DNA of 64,000 nt from Halalkalicoccus sp. NIPERK01. GTDB taxonomy: Archaea; Halobacteriota; Halobacteria; Halobacteriales; Halalkalicoccaceae. The notes beneath the pieces are model-generated. The model made no database searches. It was not told where the DNA came from and saw only the letters and a list, made by a program, of their open reading frames with translations. Below are positions 44,535 to 52,609 of this stretch, piece by piece (position 1 is the first letter of the stretch; every line of letters begins with the position of its first letter). The DNA lies in the NCBI RefSeq assembly GCF_030287405.1, contig NZ_JASVVV010000001.1, positions 850,403 to 914,402 on the forward strand. Direction: 5' to 3'. A program made the position numbers and the translations under genes.

Positions 44535-45431
44535 ATGAGTGGGGCGGATTCGTTGCCGGACGACCTCGAGGGGGTACGCGAGTCGCTGATCGAGTGGTAT
44601 CGACGGGATCACCGCGACTTCCCGTGGCGCCGTACCGACGACCCCTACGCGATCCTCGTCAGCGAGGTGATGAGCCAGCAGACCCAGCTGGAGCGCGTCG
44701 AGGAGGCGTGGGCGGCGTTCCTCGAACGGTGGCCCGACGCCGAGGCGCTCGCGGCGGCGGATCGCTCCGCAGTGGTGGGCTTCTGGACCGACCACAGCCT
44801 GGGCTACAACAACCGCGCGAAGTACCTCCACGAGGCCGCCCGCCAGGTAGGGGAGGAGTTCGGCGGGGAGTTTCCCGAGGAGCCCGACGACCTCCGGGAG
44901 CTACAGGGCGTCGGCCCCTACACCGCGAACGCGGTGGCGAGTTTCGCGTTCGACAACGGCGACGCCGTGGTCGACACGAACGTCAAGCGCGTGCTGTACC
45001 GCGCGTTCGACGTGCCGGACGACGACTCGGCCTTCGAGGAGACGGCAGGAGAACTCATGCCCGCCGGCGAGTCGCGCGTCTGGAACAACGCGATCATGGA
45101 ACTGGGCGGGGTGGCCTGCCGGAAGACGCCGCGGTGTGACGAGGCGGGCTGCCCGTGGCGAGAGTGGTGTCGCGCCTACGAGACCGGCGACTTCACCGCG
45201 CCGGACGTGCCGACCCAGCCGACGTTCGAGGGGTCCCGGCGGCAGAAACGCGGGCGGGCGATCCGCGTTCTCAAGGAGTACGACGAACTCCCGCTCGACG
45301 AACTGGGGCCCCGAGTCCGGGTCGATTACGGCGGCGAGACCGGCGAGGAGTGGCTCCGTGGTCTCGTCTCCGACCTCGCCGACGACGGGCTGGTCGAGAT
45401 CGAGGGCGACCGGGTGCGGCTCAGACGGTAG
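44535..45431 (+). CDS. mutY: A/G-specific adenine glycosylase MutY
   Basis: A 298-residue HhH-GPD enzyme that removes adenine mispaired with 8-oxoguanine. SEVMSQQTQLERV and the HhH LQGVGPYTANAVASFAF (catalytic Asp in VVDTNVKRV) are present. The 4Fe-4S ligands occur as CRKTPRCDEAGCPWREWC: spacing C-x5-C-x4-C-x5-C, different from the usual C-x6-C-x2-C-x5-C. The C-terminal ~80 residues form a winged-helix-like domain (GEEWLRGLVSDLADDGLVEIEG) rather than the bacterial MutT-like domain. ATG 44535. Confidence 0.92.
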   Translation: MSGADSLPDDLEGVRESLIEWYRRDHRDFPWRRTDDPYAILVSEVMSQQTQLERVEEAWAAFLERWPDAEALAAADRSAVVGFWTDHSLGYNNRAKYLHEAARQVGEEFGGEFPEEPDDLRELQGVGPYTANAVASFAFDNGDAVVDTNVKRVLYRAFDVPDDDSAFEETAGELMPAGESRVWNNAIMELGGVACRKTPRCDEAGCPWREWCRAYETGDFTAPDVPTQPTFEGSRRQKRGRAIRVLKEYDELPLDELGPRVRVDYGGETGEEWLRGLVSDLADDGLVEIEGDRVRLRR

Positions 45432-45461
45432 TTTTTCCCCGTTCTCGCCCGTTCGTGGCGT

Positions 45462-46052
45462 ATGGCAGACGCACCACACGTCGTGGCGATCCCCGGCAGC
45501 CTCCGCGAGGCCAGCCACACCAGAGACGCGCTCCGCGAGGCGATCCGCGGGGTCGAGGGTGCCGGCGGAACTGGCGAACTCCTCGATCCGCGCGAGTACG
45601 ACCTCCCGCTGTTGAACACCGACGACGACCCCGCCGAGGGCGTCGACGCCTTCACGGCGGCCGTCCGGGAGGCCGACGCCGTCCTGCTCGGGACGCCGAT
45701 GTACCACGGCTCGTACTCGGGGGTGTTGAAGAACGCGCTGGATCACTGCGGGTTCGACGAGTTCGAGAACAAGACCGTGGGACTGCTCGCCGTCTCCGGT
45801 GGTGCCTTCCCGATCACGGCGCTCGAACACCTGCGGTCGGTCTGTCGGGCGCTCAACGCGTGGGTGTTGCCCCACCAGGCGGCGGTTCCCCGCGCACACG
45901 GCGCCTTCGAGGACGGCGAGTTCGTCGACGAGAAGGCGGCCGAACGGGTCCGCGTGCTCGGCCGGCGAACCGTCCAGTACGCGAACATCGAACCCGACCC
46001 GGCGTGTTTCGAGAGCGAGCAGAACGTCGGCGCGAAGGGAACGGGCGACTGA
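45462..46052 (+). CDS. NADPH-dependent FMN reductase family protein
   Basis: A 196-residue flavodoxin-like oxidoreductase. The FMN phosphate loop PGSLREASHTR (residues ~11-21) and TPMYHGSYSGVLKNALDH (the flavin ring loop) are typical. It should reduce flavin, quinone or azo compounds with NAD(P)H. It follows mutY by 30 nt and may be in one transcript. Confidence 0.9.
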   Translation: MADAPHVVAIPGSLREASHTRDALREAIRGVEGAGGTGELLDPREYDLPLLNTDDDPAEGVDAFTAAVREADAVLLGTPMYHGSYSGVLKNALDHCGFDEFENKTVGLLAVSGGAFPITALEHLRSVCRALNAWVLPHQAAVPRAHGAFEDGEFVDEKAAERVRVLGRRTVQYANIEPDPACFESEQNVGAKGTGD

Positions 46053-46148
46053 GGACACCGATCGAGACGCGCGTTCGCCCGCCGGCCGGGGCGTCCGGCG
46101 AGACGGCGTGTCGCAATCCTCATACACCGCGAAGCACGTAGGGAGGGC

Positions 46149-46766
46149 GTGACACAGTGGATCGCCGATCCGAGGGGCGGGCGCGAGCGCGGAGCGCGCG
46201 GGACAGCGCGCGCGTGGATCGAGGTGCTCGTGCGCCCCCGGCGGTTCTACCGGGTCGGCGTCGCGCCCGGCGATCAGGCGCCCGGCCTGCTCTTCGCCGT
46301 GGGCGTCGTCGCGGTCGCCTCCGCGCTGCGACTGGCGCTCGCGGGCGAGACGGTCGTCGGCACCCCCTATCCGACGTTCGGCGGCCAGCGTGGTCTCTCG
46401 GTCGCGCTCGTCTTCGCGGTGATCGTGACGCTCGTCGCCCCGCTGGTGCTCCATCTCGCCGCGGCGCTCCAGACGCTCCTGCTCATCCCGTTCGCCCCCG
46501 ACCGCGGGGGGGTCAGCGAGACCGTCCAGGTGATCGGCTACGCGGTGGCGCCCTGCGTCCTCGTCGGGATTCCCGCTCCCCCGGTACAGGCGTTCGCCGC
46601 CGGGTACGGGGCCGTCCTGTTCACGATCGGTATCGGCGAGGTCCACTCGGTATCGATGCCGCGCGCGGTGGCGCTGTGTGCGCTCCCGGCGGCGGCCGTG
46701 TTCGGGATCGGGTTCGGCGGGTTCGACGCCGCGGAGACCGCGTTTCTGGCCGCGGCGGTCGGGTAG
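46149..46766 (+). CDS. YIP1-family membrane protein
   Basis: A 205-residue protein with a GTG start at 46149 and about five hydrophobic segments. VLVRPRRFYRVGVAPGDQAPGLLFAV is the usual opening of haloarchaeal Yip1-like proteins; EVHSVSMPRAVALCALP follows. Likely in the cytoplasmic membrane; function unknown. Confidence 0.75.
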   Translation: MTQWIADPRGGRERGARGTARAWIEVLVRPRRFYRVGVAPGDQAPGLLFAVGVVAVASALRLALAGETVVGTPYPTFGGQRGLSVALVFAVIVTLVAPLVLHLAAALQTLLLIPFAPDRGGVSETVQVIGYAVAPCVLVGIPAPPVQAFAAGYGAVLFTIGIGEVHSVSMPRAVALCALPAAAVFGIGFGGFDAAETAFLAAAVG

Positions 46767-46800
46767 CGACGTCGCCCGTCGGAGCGACGTTTCGACAACC

Positions 46801-46807
46801 GTTTTAG
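46801..46807 (+). promoter_or_regulatory. TATA-like box of the DHH/OB gene
   Basis: GTTTTAG lies 25-31 nt upstream of ATG 46832, typical of a leaderless transcript. Confidence 0.4.
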
Positions 46808-46831
46808 TGCGGGACCACTCTGGCCTTCTAA

Positions 46832-48859
46832 ATGGGTCACTGTATCATCTGCGGCACCTCGGTCGATGGGGTCGTCTGCCGTTCACATCAGGAGGACGTC
46901 GCGTTTCGATTCACCGGCAACCATCCGAACCAGCTCACCCCCGGACGGTTCTACGAGGGGACCGTCGACGGGTTCGCCGATTTCGGCGTCTTCGTCGACA
47001 TCGGCGACTCCGTCACCGGCTTGCTGCACCGAAGCGAACTCGATCGGCGCCTCGAGAGCCTCGACTGGGACGAGGGCGACACCGTCTACGTCCAGGTCAC
47101 GGGCGTCCAGGACAACGGCAACGTCGACCTCTCGTGGTCGATCCGCCAGTCGCCTCGGGAGTTCCGCGGCGAGGTGATCGACAGCCCAGAGGGCGATCGC
47201 CTCCCCGACGACGAGCCGACCCCGACGACCGAAACCGAACCCGAACCTGAACCCGAGCCACGAACCGCGGACGAATCGAGGAACGACGAGGAGCCCGAGG
47301 CCTCGACCAACGGCGGGAGCGCGAGCGTCGAACCCCAGTCGACGGCCGGACCGATCGACTCGGGGCCGCCCGAGCGGGTGACGGTCGACGCGCTCGAGGA
47401 GTCCGTCGGCGAGCGGATCCGCATCGAGGGACGGGTCGTCGACGTCCGCCAGACCGGCGGCCCGACGATCTTCGAGGTGCGCGACGAGACCGGCGCCGCC
47501 GAGTGTGCGGCGTTCAAGGAGGCCGGCGTTCGCGCGTATCCCGAGGTCGAGGCCGGCGATCTGATCCGCCTCACCGGTGAGGTCGAGCGCCGACACGGGG
47601 GCATCCAGGTCGAGACGGAGTCGCTCAAACCGCTCGCCGAGGCCGACGCCGAGGCGGTCGTCGAGCGACTCGACGACGCGCTCGAAGCCGAGGCCCACCC
47701 CGGCGAGGTCGAACCCCTCGCCGAGGATCCGGCGCTCGCCGATCTCACCGACGAGATCGCCGACGCCGCGGGTGCGATCCGGCGGGCCGTCATCGAGTCC
47801 CGGCCGATCGTACTCCGCCACACCGCGACCGCCGACGGCTACGTCGCCGGGGCGGCCATCGAACGCGCGGTCCTCCCGCTCGTGCGCGAACAGCACGACC
47901 GCGAGGACGCCCAGTACCACTACTTCGACCGCCAGCCCCTCGAGGGCGAGGACTACGACATGGCCGCCGCGACCAGCGACGTCACCCGGATGCTCGACAA
48001 CCGCGCGCGCCACGACGAGAAGCTCCCGCTCGTCGTCCTCGTCGACACCGGCAGCACCGCCGAATCCCGAGACGGCATCGAGCTACTCGACGTCTACGAC
48101 GTCGAACGCCTCGTCGTCGACGCCGACCCCGGCTTCGAGACGAGCGACGTCGCGGACGGCGTCGTTCCCGACGACGGGTCGATCACGACGACCGTGCTGG
48201 CCGCGAACGTCGCCTGTGGCGTCGGCGACGTCCGTGGAGAGATCGCCCACCTGCCCGCGGTCAGCTACTGGGAGGAGGCCCCCGAACGGTACGCCGAACT
48301 CGCCCGCGAGGCGGGCTACGGCGCCGACGCCGTCCGCGAACTCCGCGAGGCGGTCGCCCTCGAGGCGTACTACCAGGCCTACGAGGACAAGCGCGAACTC
48401 GTCGCCGACCTGCTGTTCGCGGGCGACGACGAGGTCAGGAGCCTCGCCTCGCACGTCAGCGAGCAGTTCCGCGCGAAACTCGACGACGAACTCGAGACCG
48501 TCCGACCGCACGTCGAGACCCGCGAGGAGGGCGACGTGGCGGTCGCCGTGCTGGACACCGACGCATTCACGCACCGCTTCGACTTCCCGCCGACGGCGCT
48601 GTTGCTCGACGCGCTGTTCCGCGACCTGCGCGCCGAGCACGACCGGCTGGTCGTCGTCGGCCTCGACGAGGCCGACCTCCAGATCCGCAGCACCGAGGGA
48701 ATCGACGTCCGGGAACTCGCCGAGCGGGTCGCCGAGCGCGTCCCCGAGGGCGGCGTCCTCGCCTCCGGCGTCCGGCGCGGTCGACTCTCCTTTTTGATCG
48801 GCGAGCGCGAGGCGGTACGCGAGGCAGCGAGCGAGATCGCGGCCGACCTCGCCGCGTAG
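46832..48859 (+). CDS. DHH-family (RecJ/GAN-like) protein with zinc knuckle, S1 and OB domains
   Basis: A 675-residue protein. A zinc knuckle (CIICGTSVDGVVCRSH) opens it, followed by an S1 RNA-binding domain (FYEGTVDGFADFGVFVDIGD, residues ~40-110), an acidic linker (~115-170), an OB domain (RIRIEGRVVDVRQTGGPTIFE) and a C-terminal RecJ-like DHH region (residues ~300-670: LRHTATADGYVAGAAIERAV, LVVLVDTGSTAES). Key DHH aspartates look altered, so catalysis is uncertain. Such proteins bind DNA or RNA and can work with the archaeal replisome. TATA-like GTTTTAG lies 25-31 nt upstream. Confidence 0.85.
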   Translation: MGHCIICGTSVDGVVCRSHQEDVAFRFTGNHPNQLTPGRFYEGTVDGFADFGVFVDIGDSVTGLLHRSELDRRLESLDWDEGDTVYVQVTGVQDNGNVDLSWSIRQSPREFRGEVIDSPEGDRLPDDEPTPTTETEPEPEPEPRTADESRNDEEPEASTNGGSASVEPQSTAGPIDSGPPERVTVDALEESVGERIRIEGRVVDVRQTGGPTIFEVRDETGAAECAAFKEAGVRAYPEVEAGDLIRLTGEVERRHGGIQVETESLKPLAEADAEAVVERLDDALEAEAHPGEVEPLAEDPALADLTDEIADAAGAIRRAVIESRPIVLRHTATADGYVAGAAIERAVLPLVREQHDREDAQYHYFDRQPLEGEDYDMAAATSDVTRMLDNRARHDEKLPLVVLVDTGSTAESRDGIELLDVYDVERLVVDADPGFETSDVADGVVPDDGSITTTVLAANVACGVGDVRGEIAHLPAVSYWEEAPERYAELAREAGYGADAVRELREAVALEAYYQAYEDKRELVADLLFAGDDEVRSLASHVSEQFRAKLDDELETVRPHVETREEGDVAVAVLDTDAFTHRFDFPPTALLLDALFRDLRAEHDRLVVVGLDEADLQIRSTEGIDVRELAERVAERVPEGGVLASGVRRGRLSFLIGEREAVREAASEIAADLAA

Positions 48860-48903
48860 GCCGACATCCTTATTCCGTCGAATCACGGAGATCCGACGAC
48901 CGA

Positions 48904-50559
48904 ATGAGCACCGACGCCGAGCCAGCGGAGTCCGAGGCGTTCGAGCGGACCTGCGAGGAACTCGTCGAGCGCGTCCTCGACGGCGAGATCGAACGCGAGG
49001 ACGTCGAGAGCGCCAAGCTAGATGTCTGTTCTGAGTTCTCCTCGCCGAAGGTGCCGACCAACGGCGACATCCTCGCGAGAGCGCCCGCCGAGCGCCGCGA
49101 GGAGGCGGAGGCGGTCCTCCGTCGAAAGCCCGTCCGCACCGCCTCCGGCGTCTCGCCCGTGGCGATCATGACCTCGCCGCACATGTGTCCCCACGGGAAG
49201 TGTCTCTACTGTCCGGGCGGTCCGGCGAGCGAGTTCGACAGCTCACAGAGCTACACGGGTCACGAACCCGCCGCCGCCCGCGGCGTCCAGAACGACTACG
49301 ACCCCTACGGACAGGTCACGCTCCGGCTGGCCCAACTGCGCGAGATCGGCCACCCCGTCGACAAGGTCGAACTCATCCTGATGGGCGGGACGATGACCGC
49401 GAGAAGCCACGACTACCAGGAACACTTCGTCAAGCGAGCCCTCGAAGCGATGAACGACTTCGACCGGGAGGACCCGCCCGAACCCGCGGAGGGCGAGAGC
49501 TTCGCGCAGGACCCCGAGGAGTACGAGTTTTCGTACCTGGAGGACGTGATCGCCGAGAACGAGACGGGCAGTGTCAGAAACATCGGGACGACCTTCGAGA
49601 CGAAGCCCGACTGGTGCGACCCCGAACAGATCGACCGGATGCTCCGGCTCGGGGGGACGAAGGTCGAGGTCGGCGTCCAGACCACCTACGAGCGCATCAA
49701 TCGGGAGATGCACCGCGGCCACGGAGCGGGGGCGAGCATCGACGCCAACCGCCGACTGCGCGACGCGGCGTTCAAGGTCGGCTTCCACATGATGCCCGGC
49801 CAGCCCGGCATGAGCCTCGACATGTGCCGGGAGGACTTCCGTCAGCTGTTTTCGGACCCGAACTGGCGGCCCGACTACCTCAAGATCTACCCCAACCTCG
49901 TCGTCCGGGGCACCCGCACGTACGACATGTGGCGACGCGACGAGTTCGAACCCCTCACGAACGAGCAGGCCGCCGAACTCGTCGCGGAGATCAAGGCCAT
50001 GTTACCGAAGTACGTCCGCCTTCAACGTGTGCAGCGGGACATCCCCGCCGACTTCATCGACGCGGGCGTCTGGAAGTCGAACCTCCGCCAACTCGCGCGC
50101 CAGCGCATGGAGGAACACGGCTGGAGCTGTGACTGCATCCGATGTCGCGAGGTCGGGATGAACGACGGCGAGCCCGAGTCGGTCGAACTCGACGTCGTGA
50201 CCTACGAGGCGGCCGGCGGCACGGAGAAGTTCGTCAGTTTCGAGGACCTCGACAACGACCTCCTCGTCGGGTTCTGTCGGCTCCGGTTCCCGGGGGAGCC
50301 GGTACGAGAGGAGCTACGGAACGCCGCGTTGATCCGCGAACTCCACGTCTACGGCAACGAACTGGGGGTCGGTGCCGAAAGCGACGACGACTGGCAGCAC
50401 AAGGGCTACGGCCGGCGGCTGATGGAGCGCGCGGAGGACCTCGCGGCGGACGCCGGCTTCGGGAAGGTGAGCGTCATCTCGGGCATCGGCGCGCGCGAGT
50501 ACTACCGGAACAAACTCGGCTATCACCAGGACGGGCCGTACGTCTCGAAGCACCTCTGA
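48904..50559 (+). CDS. elp3: Elp3: tRNA uridine-34 modification radical SAM/acetyltransferase
   Basis: A 551-residue archaeal Elp3. The radical-SAM cysteines are Cys95, Cys100 and Cys103 in CPHGKCLYCPGG; the C-terminal ~150 residues are the GNAT domain (HKGYGRRLMERAEDLA, GIGAREYYRNKLGY). Elp3 starts the cm5U34 tRNA modification that tunes decoding. CTTATT at 48869-48874, ~30-35 nt upstream of the ATG, is a candidate promoter. It is 45 nt after the DHH/OB gene. Confidence 0.96.
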   Translation: MSTDAEPAESEAFERTCEELVERVLDGEIEREDVESAKLDVCSEFSSPKVPTNGDILARAPAERREEAEAVLRRKPVRTASGVSPVAIMTSPHMCPHGKCLYCPGGPASEFDSSQSYTGHEPAAARGVQNDYDPYGQVTLRLAQLREIGHPVDKVELILMGGTMTARSHDYQEHFVKRALEAMNDFDREDPPEPAEGESFAQDPEEYEFSYLEDVIAENETGSVRNIGTTFETKPDWCDPEQIDRMLRLGGTKVEVGVQTTYERINREMHRGHGAGASIDANRRLRDAAFKVGFHMMPGQPGMSLDMCREDFRQLFSDPNWRPDYLKIYPNLVVRGTRTYDMWRRDEFEPLTNEQAAELVAEIKAMLPKYVRLQRVQRDIPADFIDAGVWKSNLRQLARQRMEEHGWSCDCIRCREVGMNDGEPESVELDVVTYEAAGGTEKFVSFEDLDNDLLVGFCRLRFPGEPVREELRNAALIRELHVYGNELGVGAESDDDWQHKGYGRRLMERAEDLAADAGFGKVSVISGIGAREYYRNKLGYHQDGPYVSKHL

Positions 50560-50831
50560 ACGGTCGTCGCTCCACTTCCGGCCCGCCGGAATCCCCACGG
50601 TTTCCGAAGACGCGAGCCGACCCAACGGCATTACGGAGGCGAACCGACCGAAAATACGCCATTCGATATAATAGTCTGGAATTCATTCATTTATGAGCAT
50701 ACTAATTTAATATCTCTTCCGTCTTAATGGACTCACTGAACACTCACACAGTGAGCGGTCAGAAAGAGGGAGACGATGAACATCACGACAATAGACACGA
50801 CGTACTGTGAATCGAACGGCGGTGAGCGACG
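50560..50831. other. AT-rich leader region before DUF4013 gene
   Basis: This 272-bp gap is AT-rich, with TATAATAG and TAATTTAATATC tracts (50668-50715). CTCACTG and CAGTGAG (50731-50737, 50748-50754) form a 7-bp dyad. A 19-codon frame, ATG 50776 to TGA 50835, overlaps the DUF4013 start by ATGA and could be a leader peptide, though weakly supported. Confidence 0.4.
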
Positions 50832-51533
50832 ATGATCTCGGAGGCGATCAACTACCTCAAAGAGAGCGACGACGCCGCCACGACGGTGCTCCTCGGTGGA
50901 GTCCTGACGCTGTTCGGGTTCCTGCTCGTCCCGCTGTTCGCGGTCGCGGGCTACCTCGTGCGGGTGCTGGACCGAACCGCTAAGGGCGACGACGAACCCC
51001 CGGTCTTCGACGACTGGGGCGAACTGATCGTCGACGGCCTGAAGGCGAGTGCGATCACGTTCGTCTACGCGCTCGTACCCACGGTCGTCCTGATCGGGTT
51101 CATGGCGAGCGGCGGCCTGCTGAGCGCGAGCGGCAGCGACGTGCTGGGCGCGATCGGCGGCATCGGGATCTTCCTGGGCCTGCTGGTCTGGCTCGCGTTG
51201 ACCCTGGCCGTCGCCTACGCCGTCCCCGCCGCGCTGGCGAACTTCGCCGAAACCCGCCGCGTCGGCGCGGGCTTCGAGTGGGCGACCATGCGACGGGTGC
51301 TCGTCGACAGGACCTACGCGACCGGCTGGCTGACCGCCTTCGCGATCGTCTTCGCCGGCGCGATCGTTTCGAGCCTGCTCAACATGGTCCCCCTGCTCGG
51401 GTTCATCGCGAGCGCGTTCGTGGGCTTCTACGTCGCCGTGGCGGCCTACTACGTCATCGGCCACACCTGGGGCGAGATCCAACACCCGCCCGTCCGGGAG
51501 CGTCCCGAGGTCAGCGGTCAGGCCGAGATCTGA
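50832..51533 (+). CDS. DUF4013 family membrane protein
   Basis: A 233-residue integral membrane protein. TVLLGGVLTLFGFLLVPLFAVAGYLVR and IVSSLLNMVPLLGFIASAFVGFYV match the DUF4013 layout of about six helices. Function unknown. Two more DUF4013 proteins lie at 54741-56272, around the RqcH and Pelota genes. Confidence 0.87.
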   Translation: MISEAINYLKESDDAATTVLLGGVLTLFGFLLVPLFAVAGYLVRVLDRTAKGDDEPPVFDDWGELIVDGLKASAITFVYALVPTVVLIGFMASGGLLSASGSDVLGAIGGIGIFLGLLVWLALTLAVAYAVPAALANFAETRRVGAGFEWATMRRVLVDRTYATGWLTAFAIVFAGAIVSSLLNMVPLLGFIASAFVGFYVAVAAYYVIGHTWGEIQHPPVRERPEVSGQAEI

Positions 51534-51567
51534 GCGACTTTTTATACGTATCCGACGTACTGGTACC

Positions 51568-52080
51568 ATGGGAGAGGAGACCCTTTTCGAGTCCACAGCC
51601 GAGCGCACCCGCGGGGAGATCGCGGCCTACCTCAGGGCGCTCGCCGCGGAGTTCGATTCCGACGGCCCCGTGACGTTCCGCGACGGCGAGTACGCGCTCG
51701 CGGCGACGCCTCCCGAGCGCGCCACGTTCGACGTCGAGGTCGAACGCGAGTCCGAGAACGGGGAGAGCGAACTGCAGGTCGAACTCGAAATCGAGTGGGA
51801 CGAGAGCCAGGAGTCGAGCGCCGAACGGATCGACGAACCGTCGGAACCCGACGTCGGGATCCAGTTCGCGCCCGACTCCGAGGAGCGTCCCGAACCGAGC
51901 CAGGGTCGCTTCGAGGTCTATCGGGACAGGGCGGGCGAGTGGCGCTGGCGGCTGGTGCATCGAAACGGCAACATCATCGCCGACGGCGGCGAGGGCTATT
52001 CGAGCAAGCACAACGCGATCAAGGGGCTCCGGAGCGTCCAGCACAACGCCCCCGGCGCCGGGATCGAGGACGTGGAGTGA
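51568..52080 (+). CDS. Amphi-Trp and DUF1508-type two-domain protein
   Basis: A 170-residue protein. The N-terminal ~75 residues are an amphi-Trp domain (AERTRGEIAAYLRALAAEF), the C-terminal ~60 residues a YegP-like DUF1508 repeat (FEVYRDRAGEWRWRLVHRNGNIIADG), as in HVO_2922-type proteins. Function unknown; perhaps stress related. A TTTTTATAC box lies ~22-30 nt upstream of ATG 51568. Confidence 0.85.
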   Translation: MGEETLFESTAERTRGEIAAYLRALAAEFDSDGPVTFRDGEYALAATPPERATFDVEVERESENGESELQVELEIEWDESQESSAERIDEPSEPDVGIQFAPDSEERPEPSQGRFEVYRDRAGEWRWRLVHRNGNIIADGGEGYSSKHNAIKGLRSVQHNAPGAGIEDVE

Positions 52081-52120
52081 CGGCGACACCCTTTTGTCCG
52101 CGGAATGAGCGTTCGGAACC

Positions 52121-52561
52121 ATGAACGAAACCCCGGCCGACCGCCTGCGCGAGAACGCGACGGCGGTCGCCTCCACGGTGGTCACGGGGGTGTGGCTCGC
52201 GGCGTTGCTCACCGGCCAGGGCTGGTGGCTCGGGGCGTTGATCCTCGGCTACGTGGTCGTCGTCCCGGTCGTCGCCTTGCTCTTCGGCGACGAGGACGAC
52301 CGCGAGGAGTGGTGGGACGACTGGGTGGGCGACTCCGACTGGGAGGGGTGGTGGGACGACATCTGGAGCGACGGCGAGAGGGACGAACCCGGCGGCGTCG
52401 AGTCGAACCGTGACGCCCTCGAAACGCTTCGCTACCGCTACGCACGGGGCGACCTCACCGACGAACAGTTCGAGCGGAAACTCGAACGACTGCTCGAGAC
52501 CGATACCCTCGAGAGCGTCGAGGACCGAAAGCGAGCACGCGAGCGTCTCCACGAGCGGTAG
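52121..52561 (+). CDS. SHOCT-domain membrane protein
   Basis: A 146-residue protein. Two hydrophobic helices (residues ~14-50) are followed by an acidic Trp-rich linker (REEWWDDWVGDSDWEGWWDD) and a C-terminal SHOCT domain (RYRYARGDLTDEQFERKLERL). SHOCT segments mediate oligomerisation. Its role is unknown. It lies 41 nt downstream of the amphi-Trp gene and 49 nt upstream of rqcH. Confidence 0.85.
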   Translation: MNETPADRLRENATAVASTVVTGVWLAALLTGQGWWLGALILGYVVVVPVVALLFGDEDDREEWWDDWVGDSDWEGWWDDIWSDGERDEPGGVESNRDALETLRYRYARGDLTDEQFERKLERLLETDTLESVEDRKRARERLHER

Positions 52562-52609
52562 GCCAGTCCGAACGACAACGCCTTTTCCCCGCGGCCTGCG
52601 AGTATCGCC

